DNA of 64,000 bases, from the NCBI RefSeq assembly GCF_009728485.1, contig NZ_VVIQ01000006.1:1-64000 (forward strand). The letters are read 5' to 3'. Shown here piece by piece: positions 15,466-24,757 of this stretch. This DNA comes from Prevotella vespertina (GTDB lineage Bacteria > Bacteroidota > Bacteroidia > Bacteroidales > Bacteroidaceae). Every line of letters begins with the position of its first letter. Position 1 is the first letter of the stretch. The notes under the pieces were generated by a model. It was not told where the DNA came from. It did not search any database and saw nothing but the letters and a program-made list of their open reading frames with translations. Made by a program: the position numbers and the translations under genes.

Positions 15466-17211
15466 ATGATTAAATTCCACGATGTAAAGACGTCTGATCG
15501 CGAACTAATACAAAGTTATACACTTTGTGGAGACCGTCAGAACTGTGATTTAAGCTTTGCAAATATCATCTCATGGAGATTTCTTTATAATACACAAATC
15601 GCTGAAGTCGATGGTTTCTTAGTGTTCCGCTTTTATACAGGGCACCATCTCGCATACATGGCACCAGTATGGAAATGTGCATGGGACGAGGCTATGCGCG
15701 ACCGATTCGCTGCCGTTGTCCGACAGATGAGGGACGATTCTATCACCTTAGGGCATCCTTTCTTAATGCTAGGTGTATGCAGTTATATGGCAGAGATACT
15801 AGAGACTACCTTCCCCAACACCTTTGATATCAAACCAGACCGTGACCACTTCGATTATATCTACTCACGTGAAAAGCTCGCAACACTATCTGGTAAGAAG
15901 TTACAAGGTAAGCGAAACCACTGCAATAAGTTCCGTAAAACATTCCCAAACTACGTATATAAGGACTTAACAAAGGATATGATCCCAGAATGTATAGCTG
16001 TGGAAGAGAACTGGCGAGAGGTTACAAAGGAGGATACCGAGGGCGATGAAGAATTATCGGAAGAGCTTCGTTCAATGACACGTGTCTTCGATTTATGGGA
16101 TGAAATCGGTGCTATTGGTGGCACAATATGGGTAGATGATAAGTTGATTGCCTTCACCTTTGGTTCGCCTATCACTAACAAGGTGTTCGATGTATGCGTT
16201 GAAAAGGCAGACACAAGCTACGAAGGAGCGTTTTCTATCATCAATCAGGAGTTCGCCAGACACCTCCCTGAGCAATACGAATACATGAATCGTGAGGAAG
16301 ATCTTGGTATTGAGGGCTTAAGATACGCCAAACTTTCATACAAGCCAGACATTCTTTTAGAGAAGAATGTGGTCATGGAGAAATACCCCTTGGCGCAAGA
16401 AGAGGATCAGCAACGCATTAAGGAGGAGACAATCAACCTATGGCGAGACACTTTCCATGATGTGGAACCATTCATACAACTCTATTTTTCCCGCGTATTC
16501 AAGCCCGAATATAACATCACTTGTCAGGCTGACAAGCATACTGTTGCAGCCCTTCAAGCCTTGCCCTATACAATGAAATACTACGATGAGGAGGTGCGCA
16601 CGGCTTATATCTCTGGTGTTAGTGTACGTGAGGAGTACCGAAAGAAGAACATGGGAGGCAACTTGATGTCGCAAGCTCACTTCCAACTCTATCACAAGGG
16701 GGCCGTCTTTACAACGTTGATACCTGCCGAAGAGTGGCTATACGACTGGTATGAACGATGCGGATATGCACGACATATCATGGTAACAGCACCGCCTACT
16801 GATGTTGACAACATGGACTTTGATTCGTTCGACAAGTGGCAACGTTCCAAAGATTGCGTTCTATTGCATGATGCCGAGGGTTTCGATATTATCAAGGAGG
16901 ACTATCGTATTGCACTTTCTGTCGACCCGAATGCGAAGAGACAGACAGAGAATATACAAGGAATGATACGTGTTATCAATGCTGAAAAGGCGTTGCAGCT
17001 TTATGCTCAACGGCATCCTAATCGCATAGAGAACCTCCGTATATATAATGACTCGGATATTCCGAAGAATAATATGTACTTCCAAATAAAGGAAGGGCAC
17101 GTTTGTCATACGAATCAACCACTGCCGAACACACGTTCATTGACAATCAATGAGCTGGTAGACTATATCTTCAAGGATGACAAACTAGAGATGAATCTAA
17201 TGTTGAATTAG
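15466..17211 (+). CDS. DUF2156 (aminoacyl-lipid transferase-like) fused to an Eis-like acetyltransferase
   Basis: A 581-residue two-part protein. Residues 1 to about 300 look like DUF2156, the GNAT-type fold of MprF-like aminoacyl transferases: HLAYMAPVW (64-72), GKKLQGKRNHCNKF (144-157) and GGTIWVDDKLIAFTFG (about 218-233) fit it. Residues about 320-460 form a second GNAT domain with the acetyl-CoA loop VSVREEYRKKNMGGNLM (385-401). The C-terminal 90 residues resemble the SCP2-like domain of Eis/YhbS-type acetyltransferases. There is no transmembrane flippase as in full MprF. The gene is transcribed alone, and substrates are unknown. Confidence 0.75.
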   Translation: MIKFHDVKTSDRELIQSYTLCGDRQNCDLSFANIISWRFLYNTQIAEVDGFLVFRFYTGHHLAYMAPVWKCAWDEAMRDRFAAVVRQMRDDSITLGHPFLMLGVCSYMAEILETTFPNTFDIKPDRDHFDYIYSREKLATLSGKKLQGKRNHCNKFRKTFPNYVYKDLTKDMIPECIAVEENWREVTKEDTEGDEELSEELRSMTRVFDLWDEIGAIGGTIWVDDKLIAFTFGSPITNKVFDVCVEKADTSYEGAFSIINQEFARHLPEQYEYMNREEDLGIEGLRYAKLSYKPDILLEKNVVMEKYPLAQEEDQQRIKEETINLWRDTFHDVEPFIQLYFSRVFKPEYNITCQADKHTVAALQALPYTMKYYDEEVRTAYISGVSVREEYRKKNMGGNLMSQAHFQLYHKGAVFTTLIPAEEWLYDWYERCGYARHIMVTAPPTDVDNMDFDSFDKWQRSKDCVLLHDAEGFDIIKEDYRIALSVDPNAKRQTENIQGMIRVINAEKALQLYAQRHPNRIENLRIYNDSDIPKNNMYFQIKEGHVCHTNQPLPNTRSLTINELVDYIFKDDKLEMNLMLN

Positions 17212-17225
17212 GTTAGCTCGAATAT

Positions 17226-17307
17226 AAGAAGGCGTTTCCTCATTACAAGGAGACGCCTTCTTTGATGCAAAGGAACGCCCTTCTCAATGCGAGAAGGGCG
17301 TTTCCTT
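17226..17307 (+). repeat. Twin hairpins of the GAAGGGCGTTTCC family (family C)
   Basis: The first hairpin pairs AAGAAGGCGTTTCCT (17226-17240) with AGGAGACGCCTTCTT (17248-17262). The second pairs AAGGAACGCCCTTCTC (17270-17285) with GAGAAGGGCGTTTCCTT (17291-17307). They lie just past the stop codon and could end transcription, but the sequence is also a dispersed repeat found near 43673 and 52820. Confidence 0.6.
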
Positions 17308-17389
17308 GTTTTCGTTCCGATAGTTCAATCTAACGAGGCTATACCTCGGTGCACACTGACCCATCCTCTACTTTCAGACAGACGTGTGT

Positions 17390-17437
17390 CCCGTAAGTTG
17401 TTCCTCCCTATTCGGGGAGGTTAGGTGGGGCTTACTC
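17390..17437. repeat. Dispersed GC-rich palindrome (family A)
   Basis: CCTCCC and GGGGAGG form a short hairpin at 17403-17420, followed by TTAGGTGGGGCTT. The GGTGGGG tail also occurs at 53030. It sits between convergent genes, 6 bp from the end of the diadenylate cyclase gene. Confidence 0.5.
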
Positions 17438-17442
17438 TGAAT

Positions 17443-18216
17443 TTAAGACAGCACCATCTCCTTTGTCAAGATACTCTCCAGTTGTTCGGCAGAAAGGCGC
17501 AGTTGGAACTCACCATGCATGGCAACACTAATGCGACCAGTCTCTTCTGAAACGATGATAGCCAATGCGTCCGAATCTTGTGAGATTCCCATGGCTGCAC
17601 GATGACGCAGACCTAACTCCTTAGGAATATCTTGCTTGTGGCTTACTGGCAATATGCATCCTGCCGCCTTAATGCGTTGTTTGGAGATAACCATCGCTCC
17701 GTCATGCAGAGGCGAGTTCTTAAAGAAGATGTTTTCAATCAGTCGTTGATTAATGCGGGCGTCTATCAAGTCGCCAGTCTCAACGATGTCTTCCAACATC
17801 ACACCCCGTTCTATAACAATCAAAGCACCCACCTTACCACGACTCATACTCATGCAAGCCATGACGATAGGCATAATTGTTTCCTTATCAACCTCCTCCT
17901 TACTTGTTCTCGTAAATAGTTTAATAATGTTTTTTACCTTCCGATGTGCGCCAAGACTATACAGGAAGTGGCGTATGTCTTCTTGGAACAGAACGATAAG
18001 ACCAATGACTCCCACCGAAACCAGCTTATCAAGGATACCACCTAAAAGTCGCATCTCTAGCACCTGACTAACGATGAGCCATAGGATAACAAACAACATG
18101 ATTCCGATGAAGATGTTCAGTGAGCGTGACTCCTTCATCACACGATAAATATAATAGAGCATCAATGCCACAAGCACGATGTCGATTACATCCTTTATAC
18201 CAAATGGGAAAAACAT
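17443..18216 (-). CDS. cdaA: Membrane diadenylate cyclase CdaA
   Basis: Makes the second messenger cyclic di-AMP from two ATP at the inner membrane; c-di-AMP generally controls potassium uptake and osmotic balance. Three N-terminal membrane helices (about 8-26, 33-52 and 65-78) precede the DAC (DisA_N) domain. Its signature motifs are DGA at 172-174 (NSPLHDGAMVI) and RHR at 204-206 (GLRHRAAMGIS), and the 257-residue length fits. It lies 20 bp behind folP, an arrangement I recall as common in Bacteroidota. The potassium importer Kup is encoded later in this window and is a plausible but unproven c-di-AMP target. Confidence 0.93.
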   Translation of the reverse strand: MFFPFGIKDVIDIVLVALMLYYIYRVMKESRSLNIFIGIMLFVILWLIVSQVLEMRLLGGILDKLVSVGVIGLIVLFQEDIRHFLYSLGAHRKVKNIIKLFTRTSKEEVDKETIMPIVMACMSMSRGKVGALIVIERGVMLEDIVETGDLIDARINQRLIENIFFKNSPLHDGAMVISKQRIKAAGCILPVSHKQDIPKELGLRHRAAMGISQDSDALAIIVSEETGRISVAMHGEFQLRLSAEQLESILTKEMVLS

Positions 18217-18236
18217 AAAAGAAGAGCTTTATTATT

Positions 18237-19079
18237 TCACTTTACAGTATTTTGTCGCATTGCACCAACTATTTTAACAGCCTCAACCGCCTCACGAACA
18301 TCGTGCACTCGCAGTATGTTTGCCCCTTTCAGTAGGGCGATTGTGTTCAAAATAGTTGTTCCGTTCAGACTTTCAGCCGCCGTAATACCCAGAAGTTGAT
18401 GGATCATTCGCTTCCTGCTAATGCCTACAAGTATAGGAAGTTCCATTACTTGCAACCGTTCCATGACGCTTAATAACTCGTAATTGCCCGCTACAGGATC
18501 CTTACCAAAGCCGAAACCGGGGTCAAGAATGATGTCTTTTTGCCCCAAATCGCGCAATTCTTGCACCTCACGAGAGAAGTCGATAAGCATGTCATGAAGG
18601 TTAGCTGCGGTAGACATAAGGATATAAGGTGCCCCAAGTTCGGCTACGGTACGGAACATTTCAGGGTCTTTACCTTCCTCAACATCGTTGATTATATCTG
18701 CACCGAACTCCTCAATCATCCTTCGAGCAATGTCAGCATGGAAAGTATCAATGGACAGTATGGCATCAGGCTCGGCTTCTTTGACAATCGGGAGAGCGAA
18801 AGCTAATCGCTGCATCTCCTCTTCTGCACTGACAACAACGCCTCCGGGACGTGTAGAACAGGCTCCAATATCAATAATTTTAGCCCCTTCAGCAACAATC
18901 TGATGGGCTCGCTGGCGGATAGCTTCAGCCGTTTGCACTCGACTATTAGCATAGAATGAGTCGGGCGTAACGTTCATGATTCCCATCACCAGCGGTTCGC
19001 CCAAGTCGATGAGACGCCCACGAACGTTGATAGTATAGCTTATGGGCGTTCCATCACCCAATGTTTTCATCTTCTCCAT
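18237..19079 (-). CDS. folP: Dihydropteroate synthase
   Basis: Condenses p-aminobenzoate with 6-hydroxymethyl-dihydropterin diphosphate in folate synthesis; the sulfonamide target. Conserved loops GIMNVTPDSFY, IDIGACSTRPG and DPGFGFGKD are all intact in the TIM barrel. A longer frame begins at 19109, but a TACCTTTG box (19092-19085) would lie inside it and ends 5 nt before the ATG at 19079. I therefore start at 19079 (280 residues, MEKMKTLGDG), as a leaderless message. cdaA follows in the same operon. Confidence 0.92.
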   Translation of the reverse strand: MEKMKTLGDGTPISYTINVRGRLIDLGEPLVMGIMNVTPDSFYANSRVQTAEAIRQRAHQIVAEGAKIIDIGACSTRPGGVVVSAEEEMQRLAFALPIVKEAEPDAILSIDTFHADIARRMIEEFGADIINDVEEGKDPEMFRTVAELGAPYILMSTAANLHDMLIDFSREVQELRDLGQKDIILDPGFGFGKDPVAGNYELLSVMERLQVMELPILVGISRKRMIHQLLGITAAESLNGTTILNTIALLKGANILRVHDVREAVEAVKIVGAMRQNTVK

Positions 19080-19084
19080 AGGCA

Positions 19085-19092
19085 CAAAGGTA
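19085..19092 (-). promoter_or_regulatory. -7 box of folP-cdaA, leaderless
   Basis: TACCTTTG on the minus strand, ending 5 nt before the preferred ATG at 19079. No clear -33 element. Confidence 0.5.
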
Positions 19093-19494
19093 ATGTAATT
19101 ATTGCACATTTATATCAGAAAAGCCCAACCTTTTTAGCGAAAAGCATAAGTTTCAGTAGGCAAACAGGCGATAGTTCCAATGCTTTTCACTAACGATTAG
19201 ACTTCAATCGAACGTTCAGAAAGGACGAAAAGAGCATTCGATCCAATGGTATAGATAGGACGAAACCAGCGGAAATGACCTACTATATTTGTAAAGAAAT
19301 ACTGCTAAAATCTATACTTATAACTGCGTTTTTATCGAAGAGCACCCTCTTTGGGTCAAATACGCGCGTTTTGAAGAAGTTTGCGAACAATCTTATAACT
19401 CATTAATAACCAACGTTTTACGTAAATCTTACATTCTTTTCAATCGAAAGTAACCGACCATCAATGGAAAAAATAGCCTATTTTTACCTAAAAA

Positions 19495-19619
19495 GTACGT
19501 ACTTTTCACCCAAAACGGATATACGTTTCACTAAAAACGGATATACATTTCACCAAAAACGGATATACGTTTCACCAAAAACGGAGGTACGTTTTCATAA
19601 AAAAGGTATATACGTTTTT
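19495..19619. repeat. 22-nt tandem repeat array
   Basis: Four clear units start at 19515, 19537, 19559 and 19581, each 22 nt, with consensus ACGGATATACGTTTCACCAAAA. Decayed part-units flank them (19495-19514 and 19603-19619). Units 1-3 differ at one or two positions. Since 22 is not a multiple of three, the array is unlikely to be coding. It lies in the 630-bp spacer between folP and the SusD gene; the rest (19110-19494) is AT-rich with nothing recognised. Confidence 0.75.
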
Positions 19620-19710
19620 ATTTTGAAGAATATCGCTTCCTATTTGGCTCTATATTGATAATTCCGTTTGTAAAAGATATTCATTCCAAACGATAGATAT
19701 AATAGACAAG

Positions 19711-19740
19711 AAAAAAGGATGTGCCCATCTAGGCACATCC
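19711..19740 (-). terminator. Terminator of the first SusC/SusD operon
   Basis: On the minus strand GGATGTGCC, a 6-nt loop, GGCACATCC, then TTTTTTCTTG: a textbook intrinsic terminator 40 bp past the SusD stop. Confidence 0.85.
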
Positions 19741-19779
19741 CTCGCATTTATATTAGTTTGTTAAGCGACTCTGAACGGG

Positions 19780-21321
19780 TTATTGACCATAACCATCGTT
19801 CTGCTTAATATTCTTGTTTGCATCTATCTCATAGCTTGGTATAGCTGCAAGAGCTTTGAAGTAATCGCGGTTGTAACTACGCACATCTGCTGGGAGAACA
19901 GCGCTCCAACCACGGTCGGATTCGTTAGTATAACGTGTGATAGTCTCATTGTTGCGTATTGCATCAAAGAAACGTTGACCCTCACCAACGAGTTCCTTAC
20001 GGCGTTCGAGTGATATACGAGCGGCTGTAATAGTTGACGCTGTTACCAAACGAGACGCATCAGACGTTCTATTCTTCAATAGATCATTCAAATACTGGAC
20101 TGCTTTTGCAGTGTTACCATCCTTAAATGCAGCTTCAGATGCTATCAGATAAACCTCTGAAAGACGTAATATTGGCACGCTAGCATAACGAGGATCACCA
20201 TTGTAAGCAGGCATCTTGTTTAGATAAACCTTTGCGCCATGGAATATGTTTTTAGTGTCATTGCTAGGTGCAAGGAACACATCTGCGCGCACGTCGTTAG
20301 GGTCTTGAGCCAGAAGAGCAAGGAAGTTCTTGTTGGCAACAGCCTCACCATAACCAGGAACATCAGGACGATTCTCTGCATATAGATAGGCTATACCCTC
20401 ACGGTCATTCCAATCATTTGTGTTGGTAACAGGTATCTCGAAAAGCATCTCTTTGGCGTGTGCTGCATCGTCTTTCTTCCATGCATTCACATACTCAGAG
20501 ATTGTCCATAGACTCTTACCAGAGTTGTTGATAACATCTTCAGCAGTACTGAGAGCATTTGCCCAATCGCCCTTTGTCAAGTAAACACGTGCCAAGAGAG
20601 CCTTTGCTGCATAGAGACTAACATAACCAGAAGTAGTCTCTGATGGGAGCTTACCAGAGCTAATTGCTTCGGTCAAGTCCTTTATAACTTGAGCATAACA
20701 CTCCGCAACAGTACTACGAGCAGGCTTAACATTTGATTGTAAAGAACTTGTTACCAGTGGAACTCCTAGCGAGGCACCATTGTCCTCTGTATAGGTCTTA
20801 CCATAAACACGTGTCAAATCGAAAGTCGCCATAGCACGTAGAACCAATGCTTCTGCACGATATTGTGCTATCTCATCAGCCGCCTCAGTTTTATCAGACA
20901 ACTTACCACCATCGGCTGCCTCAATGATTCGGCAAGCACGACCTATCACTGCATAAGGAGATTGCCAGATTGCGTTCGAACGATCAAAGTCGGATGCTGT
21001 GGTGTAAGACATCTGATAATAGAAGCTCGCACGGTTACTTCCGTAAGTTGAATTATACACTAAGTCTTCACCATGCAACTCGCCATATAGGAACATTTGC
21101 TGACCATAGTAATCGACCATATTACTATTTCCTTTAAAGACAGCATACATACCCGCACGAGCCGAAGCAAGGTCACTACTACTCTGGATGGCTGTCTCCG
21201 CAGGGACAGAATCGGCTGGTTTCTGCTCAAAGAAATCGTCACCACATGATGACATACCCATCAGGACTGCACCTGCGAGCATTAAGCCGTATATGTTTTT
21301 ATTGTATTTTCTCATAAACAA
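19780..21321 (-). CDS. SusD/RagB family nutrient-binding lipoprotein
   Basis: Cell-surface lipoprotein that forms the lid of the SusC-type transporter encoded just upstream and captures glycan or peptide ligands. The 513-residue chain has a lipobox ending SSC near 24-26 (GMSSCGDDFFEQKP), a helical TPR-like SusD N-terminal half, and the C-terminal RagB/SusD block VPILRLSEVYLIASEAAF. It starts 19 bp after the SusC stop. No glycoside hydrolase or regulator accompanies this pair, so the ligand is unknown; RagAB-type peptide uptake is as possible as glycan uptake. Confidence 0.93.
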   Translation of the reverse strand: MFMRKYNKNIYGLMLAGAVLMGMSSCGDDFFEQKPADSVPAETAIQSSSDLASARAGMYAVFKGNSNMVDYYGQQMFLYGELHGEDLVYNSTYGSNRASFYYQMSYTTASDFDRSNAIWQSPYAVIGRACRIIEAADGGKLSDKTEAADEIAQYRAEALVLRAMATFDLTRVYGKTYTEDNGASLGVPLVTSSLQSNVKPARSTVAECYAQVIKDLTEAISSGKLPSETTSGYVSLYAAKALLARVYLTKGDWANALSTAEDVINNSGKSLWTISEYVNAWKKDDAAHAKEMLFEIPVTNTNDWNDREGIAYLYAENRPDVPGYGEAVANKNFLALLAQDPNDVRADVFLAPSNDTKNIFHGAKVYLNKMPAYNGDPRYASVPILRLSEVYLIASEAAFKDGNTAKAVQYLNDLLKNRTSDASRLVTASTITAARISLERRKELVGEGQRFFDAIRNNETITRYTNESDRGWSAVLPADVRSYNRDYFKALAAIPSYEIDANKNIKQNDGYGQ

Positions 21322-21340
21322 AAATTCTTCAATTAATAAT

Positions 21341-24300
21341 TTAGAAGCCTAACTCAATACCGAAAGTGAATGTTCTTAAGGCTGGAGTCTGGAATACACA
21401 TAGACCATCTACTGGCATCTCTGGATCAACATAGAGGTTCTTTGACTTCAATGTGAAGAGATTTGATGCTGCAAAATAGACTCTTGCCTTATTCAAACCA
21501 AGTCTAGATACCCAGTTATTAGGTGCTGTAAGACCAAGTGTTAAGCTCTTCAAACGCAAGTAATCAGTAGGCATTAACCAACGAGATGACTCAATCGTTG
21601 GGTTGTTTCCGAATTGGAAAGCAGGGAGACTAGCCTTTGTGTCGCCAGGACCTGTCCACATCTTGTCAATGTCATAATAGGCTGGGACAGCACCACCATA
21701 GAGGAAGTTACCACCATTACTATGCTGCCATCTAGCTGCATCGTAAGCCTTTCCACCGAAAGAGAAGGTGAAGTTCAAACCAAAGTCGATAAACTTCCAT
21801 TTGATATTATTCGTCAAACCACCTTCTATAGTAGCCTCGTGGTCACCTACGATAACCTTCTTTGCAGCTGCAGGATCAGTTGTTGTCTTGCGCGCATTAG
21901 CTGTACCATCATTGAGATAATAAGCTTCCTTACCAGTAGCAGGGTCTACACCAGCATACTCAAGAGCGTAATAGCTGTAATAAGTGTGACCTACCTTGTG
22001 AATCAATCTACCACTGATTACCTCATCCTGACTACCATTGAGCTTAGTAATCTTATTGTGGTTATGACCGAAGTTCAACATGGTTGTCCATGTGAAGTCC
22101 TTTGTGTTAACGTTATTACTTTGTAGCGTAAACTCGTAACCTGTATTGCGTAAAGAACCAATATTCATTGGTGTTGTGGTCTTATAAGTCTCTCCGTCAT
22201 AATAACCAGGTACAGCTGATACAGGGAGATCATAGATAAGATCTGATGTTGTACGTGTGTAATAATCGAAAGTCAAAGAGATTCGATCAAAGAAGGTAAG
22301 GTCTAAACCAACATTGAAAGCACGGTTCTTCTCCCACTTCAAGTCAGGGTTACCAATACCAACTATGCCCATTCCAGACTGACCATTATAGTACTCACCG
22401 AAGTGATAGAGGTTCAAATAAGCATAAAGACTAGTTGGCAATGTTCCATTCACACCATAGCTGACACGCAACTTACCATCACTTAGCACGCTCTTAGCTG
22501 ATTCCATAAACTTCTCAGCACCGAATCGCCATGCACCAGATACTGACCAGAAGTTACCCCAGCGGTTAGCTTTTGCCAAACGACTACTGCCATCGCGACG
22601 GAAACTGACACCTGCATAGTATCTGTTATCGTAGTTGTAGTTCAAACGACCTAACCAACTTGCCATCGTGTAGCCTGTTGCATTACTAGAACCACTCGTC
22701 GTTCCAGCATTAGAAAACTCATAAAGAGAACCAGGATAATTGGTTCCTTGGAGATAATTGTACTTGTAGATGTACTTTTCTGTCTCGTATCCAAGAAGTG
22801 CATCAAGGTTATGTAAGCCGAAAGACTTCACATAAGAGAGCTGCGTCTGACCATTTAATTGAGTAATACCACTTACTACACGCTGTAGAGTACCACCAGG
22901 AGCACCATCGTTAGAGAAGCGATCCCAGAGTACATTCTCTACTGATGAAGTATAATCATAAGTGAACTTCTCACTCAAATGGAGTGCATCCCAGATGTTC
23001 CAATCGAGCTTCAATGAGTTGAAAGCACGTCTTACGTCGTTCTTATCACTTGAATGCTTGTATTCATAGAGAGGGTTGAGCTGTACGTAAGAACCAGTTT
23101 GAGTACCTGGTGCCAATGTGCCATCAGGGAGATAAGCAATGGCTGAAGGACTATCAAAGAATGCATAATGAGCGATAGAACTTGTATAAGAAGTTCCCTC
23201 ATTAGCCATCTGCTGATTCATCTTAGAGAACAAACCAGAGTAAACCAAAGTAAATCTTCCGAACTTATGAGTAAGGTTGGCATTACCTGTGAAACGCTCC
23301 AAACCTTGGTTCGCAGTGATACCTGTCTGCTTCATATATGACAAAGAAGTATAGAACTGGGTGTTATCACTACCACCACTAAGGCTTATTTGATAGTTCT
23401 GATGGTGTCCCGTCTTGAAGAGAAGATCCTTCCAATTCGTCCAACCATAGATTGGTTTGTTATTAGCATCGTATCCTACGACTGGTTTAGCAGCGTAGTC
23501 ATCAATCTGATCCTTAACGAATGCAGCTGCATCAGCCTTTGATTTGCCCTCTTTATATATGGCATAGTTCTCCAAACCACGTGAGAGAACAGCACGACGA
23601 GCGTCACCATCCAGCATTGGACGATAATTGATAGCCATGTTAGAGAAACCCCAGTCACTACGGAAGTCAACATGCGTCTTACCCTTCTTACCGCTCTTTG
23701 TTGTAATAACGACTACACCATTAGCTGCACGAGAACCATATAAAGAAGCTGCTGCAGCATCCTTGATGACGGTGATTGACTCAATATCATTACTATTCAA
23801 AGTGGATAGAATGTCCGTACCAGTATCATTGAACTGACCCTGACCGAATGCATTAATATCACCAGATACCATTGGTGTACCATCAATGACATATAATGGA
23901 TCATTGCCGGCATTGATAGATCCCATACCACGAATACGTATATTGCTTACAGCACCAGGCGCACCTGATGAACTCGTAACCGTTACTCCAGGTACAGAAC
24001 CAGACAGTTTATCCTGCACAGAGGCTACTGGTACGTCTGCTAACTTACCTGGATCTACGTTTGCCGCAGCACCTGTAAAGCTAGATTTCTTAAAGTTTCC
24101 GTATCCTGTAACGATAACTTCATCGAGAGAGCCAGCGTCTGGCTTCATCACAACCTTCATTCCATTCTTTACAGGAACAACGACTGTCTTGAGTCCAACA
24201 TACTGTACTCTTAACTGATTCTTACCCTCTGGAACCGAGAGATGGAAGTTACCATCAATATCGGAAACAGTACCCATTTGTGTCCCAACAACGAGTATGG

Positions 24301-24424
24301 ATGCACCTACAACAGGCTCTCCATTCTCAGAAGACACAACAGTTCCTGAAATCTCTGACTGTGCCAATGCTACGCCTAAGCATAGGAACAGACCCGCTAA
24401 AACCATTGATAATCTTTTAACCAT
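21341..24424 (-). CDS. SusC/RagA family TonB-dependent outer-membrane transporter
   Basis: A 1027-residue outer-membrane importer powered by TonB. After a signal peptide (1-21) comes a carboxypeptidase-regulatory-like beta domain (about 22-105), then the plug starting near DEVIVTGYG with the SusC signature SVPGVTVTSSSGAPG and RIRGMGSINAGNDPLYVIDG. A 22-stranded barrel ends in an aromatic residue (GIELGF). There is no N-terminal signalling extension for an anti-sigma factor. It has its own promoter (TTTG, 20 bp, TACCTTTG) and is co-transcribed with the SusD gene. Confidence 0.95.
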   Translation of the reverse strand: MVKRLSMVLAGLFLCLGVALAQSEISGTVVSSENGEPVVGASILVVGTQMGTVSDIDGNFHLSVPEGKNQLRVQYVGLKTVVVPVKNGMKVVMKPDAGSLDEVIVTGYGNFKKSSFTGAAANVDPGKLADVPVASVQDKLSGSVPGVTVTSSSGAPGAVSNIRIRGMGSINAGNDPLYVIDGTPMVSGDINAFGQGQFNDTGTDILSTLNSNDIESITVIKDAAAASLYGSRAANGVVVITTKSGKKGKTHVDFRSDWGFSNMAINYRPMLDGDARRAVLSRGLENYAIYKEGKSKADAAAFVKDQIDDYAAKPVVGYDANNKPIYGWTNWKDLLFKTGHHQNYQISLSGGSDNTQFYTSLSYMKQTGITANQGLERFTGNANLTHKFGRFTLVYSGLFSKMNQQMANEGTSYTSSIAHYAFFDSPSAIAYLPDGTLAPGTQTGSYVQLNPLYEYKHSSDKNDVRRAFNSLKLDWNIWDALHLSEKFTYDYTSSVENVLWDRFSNDGAPGGTLQRVVSGITQLNGQTQLSYVKSFGLHNLDALLGYETEKYIYKYNYLQGTNYPGSLYEFSNAGTTSGSSNATGYTMASWLGRLNYNYDNRYYAGVSFRRDGSSRLAKANRWGNFWSVSGAWRFGAEKFMESAKSVLSDGKLRVSYGVNGTLPTSLYAYLNLYHFGEYYNGQSGMGIVGIGNPDLKWEKNRAFNVGLDLTFFDRISLTFDYYTRTTSDLIYDLPVSAVPGYYDGETYKTTTPMNIGSLRNTGYEFTLQSNNVNTKDFTWTTMLNFGHNHNKITKLNGSQDEVISGRLIHKVGHTYYSYYALEYAGVDPATGKEAYYLNDGTANARKTTTDPAAAKKVIVGDHEATIEGGLTNNIKWKFIDFGLNFTFSFGGKAYDAARWQHSNGGNFLYGGAVPAYYDIDKMWTGPGDTKASLPAFQFGNNPTIESSRWLMPTDYLRLKSLTLGLTAPNNWVSRLGLNKARVYFAASNLFTLKSKNLYVDPEMPVDGLCVFQTPALRTFTFGIELGF

Positions 24425-24467
24425 AAGCTTAATCTATAAAATATGACTATTTCCTATTAAATAAGTG

Positions 24468-24499
24468 CAAAGGTATAAAGAATTACTTAACAAACCAAA
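24468..24499 (-). promoter_or_regulatory. Promoter of the first SusC/SusD operon
   Basis: On the minus strand TTTG (24499-24496), 20 bp, TACCTTTG (24475-24468). The leader is about 39 nt. The 333-bp spacer to murF holds this and the murF promoter, with AT-rich sequence otherwise. Confidence 0.65.
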
Positions 24500-24703
24500 A
24501 CATTTGTAACTAAATTATACTTTAAACTCAAATAACATTACGAAACAACATAAATATTCAATTTATAATAACACTTCAAAGCATTAATTACATCATTGCC
24601 ATTACACCTTATATATATAGGACACCGATAGTCTGCATCCTCGACCACGCTTAACACGGATGAAGAACAATGATAATCCATCTGTTAAAAAGCCTCTCTT
24701 TAC

Positions 24704-24734
24704 TTTGTGTTGTCTGCCTTTTAGACTATCTTTG
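24704..24734 (+). promoter_or_regulatory. murF promoter
   Basis: TTTG (24704-24707), 19 bp, TATCTTTG (24727-24734). The leader to the ATG at 24758 is about 18 nt. Confidence 0.65.
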
Positions 24735-24757
24735 CACCATAGAATAAAGTTGGAATC

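Noticed and set aside
19495..19619. CRISPR array
   Set aside because: The units are contiguous with no variable spacers, and no cas genes are present.
19464..19658. A 64-codon frame running through the 22-nt repeat array
   Set aside because: The peptide is just the repeat read in rotating frames; a 22-nt period is not a coding period, and no promoter precedes it.
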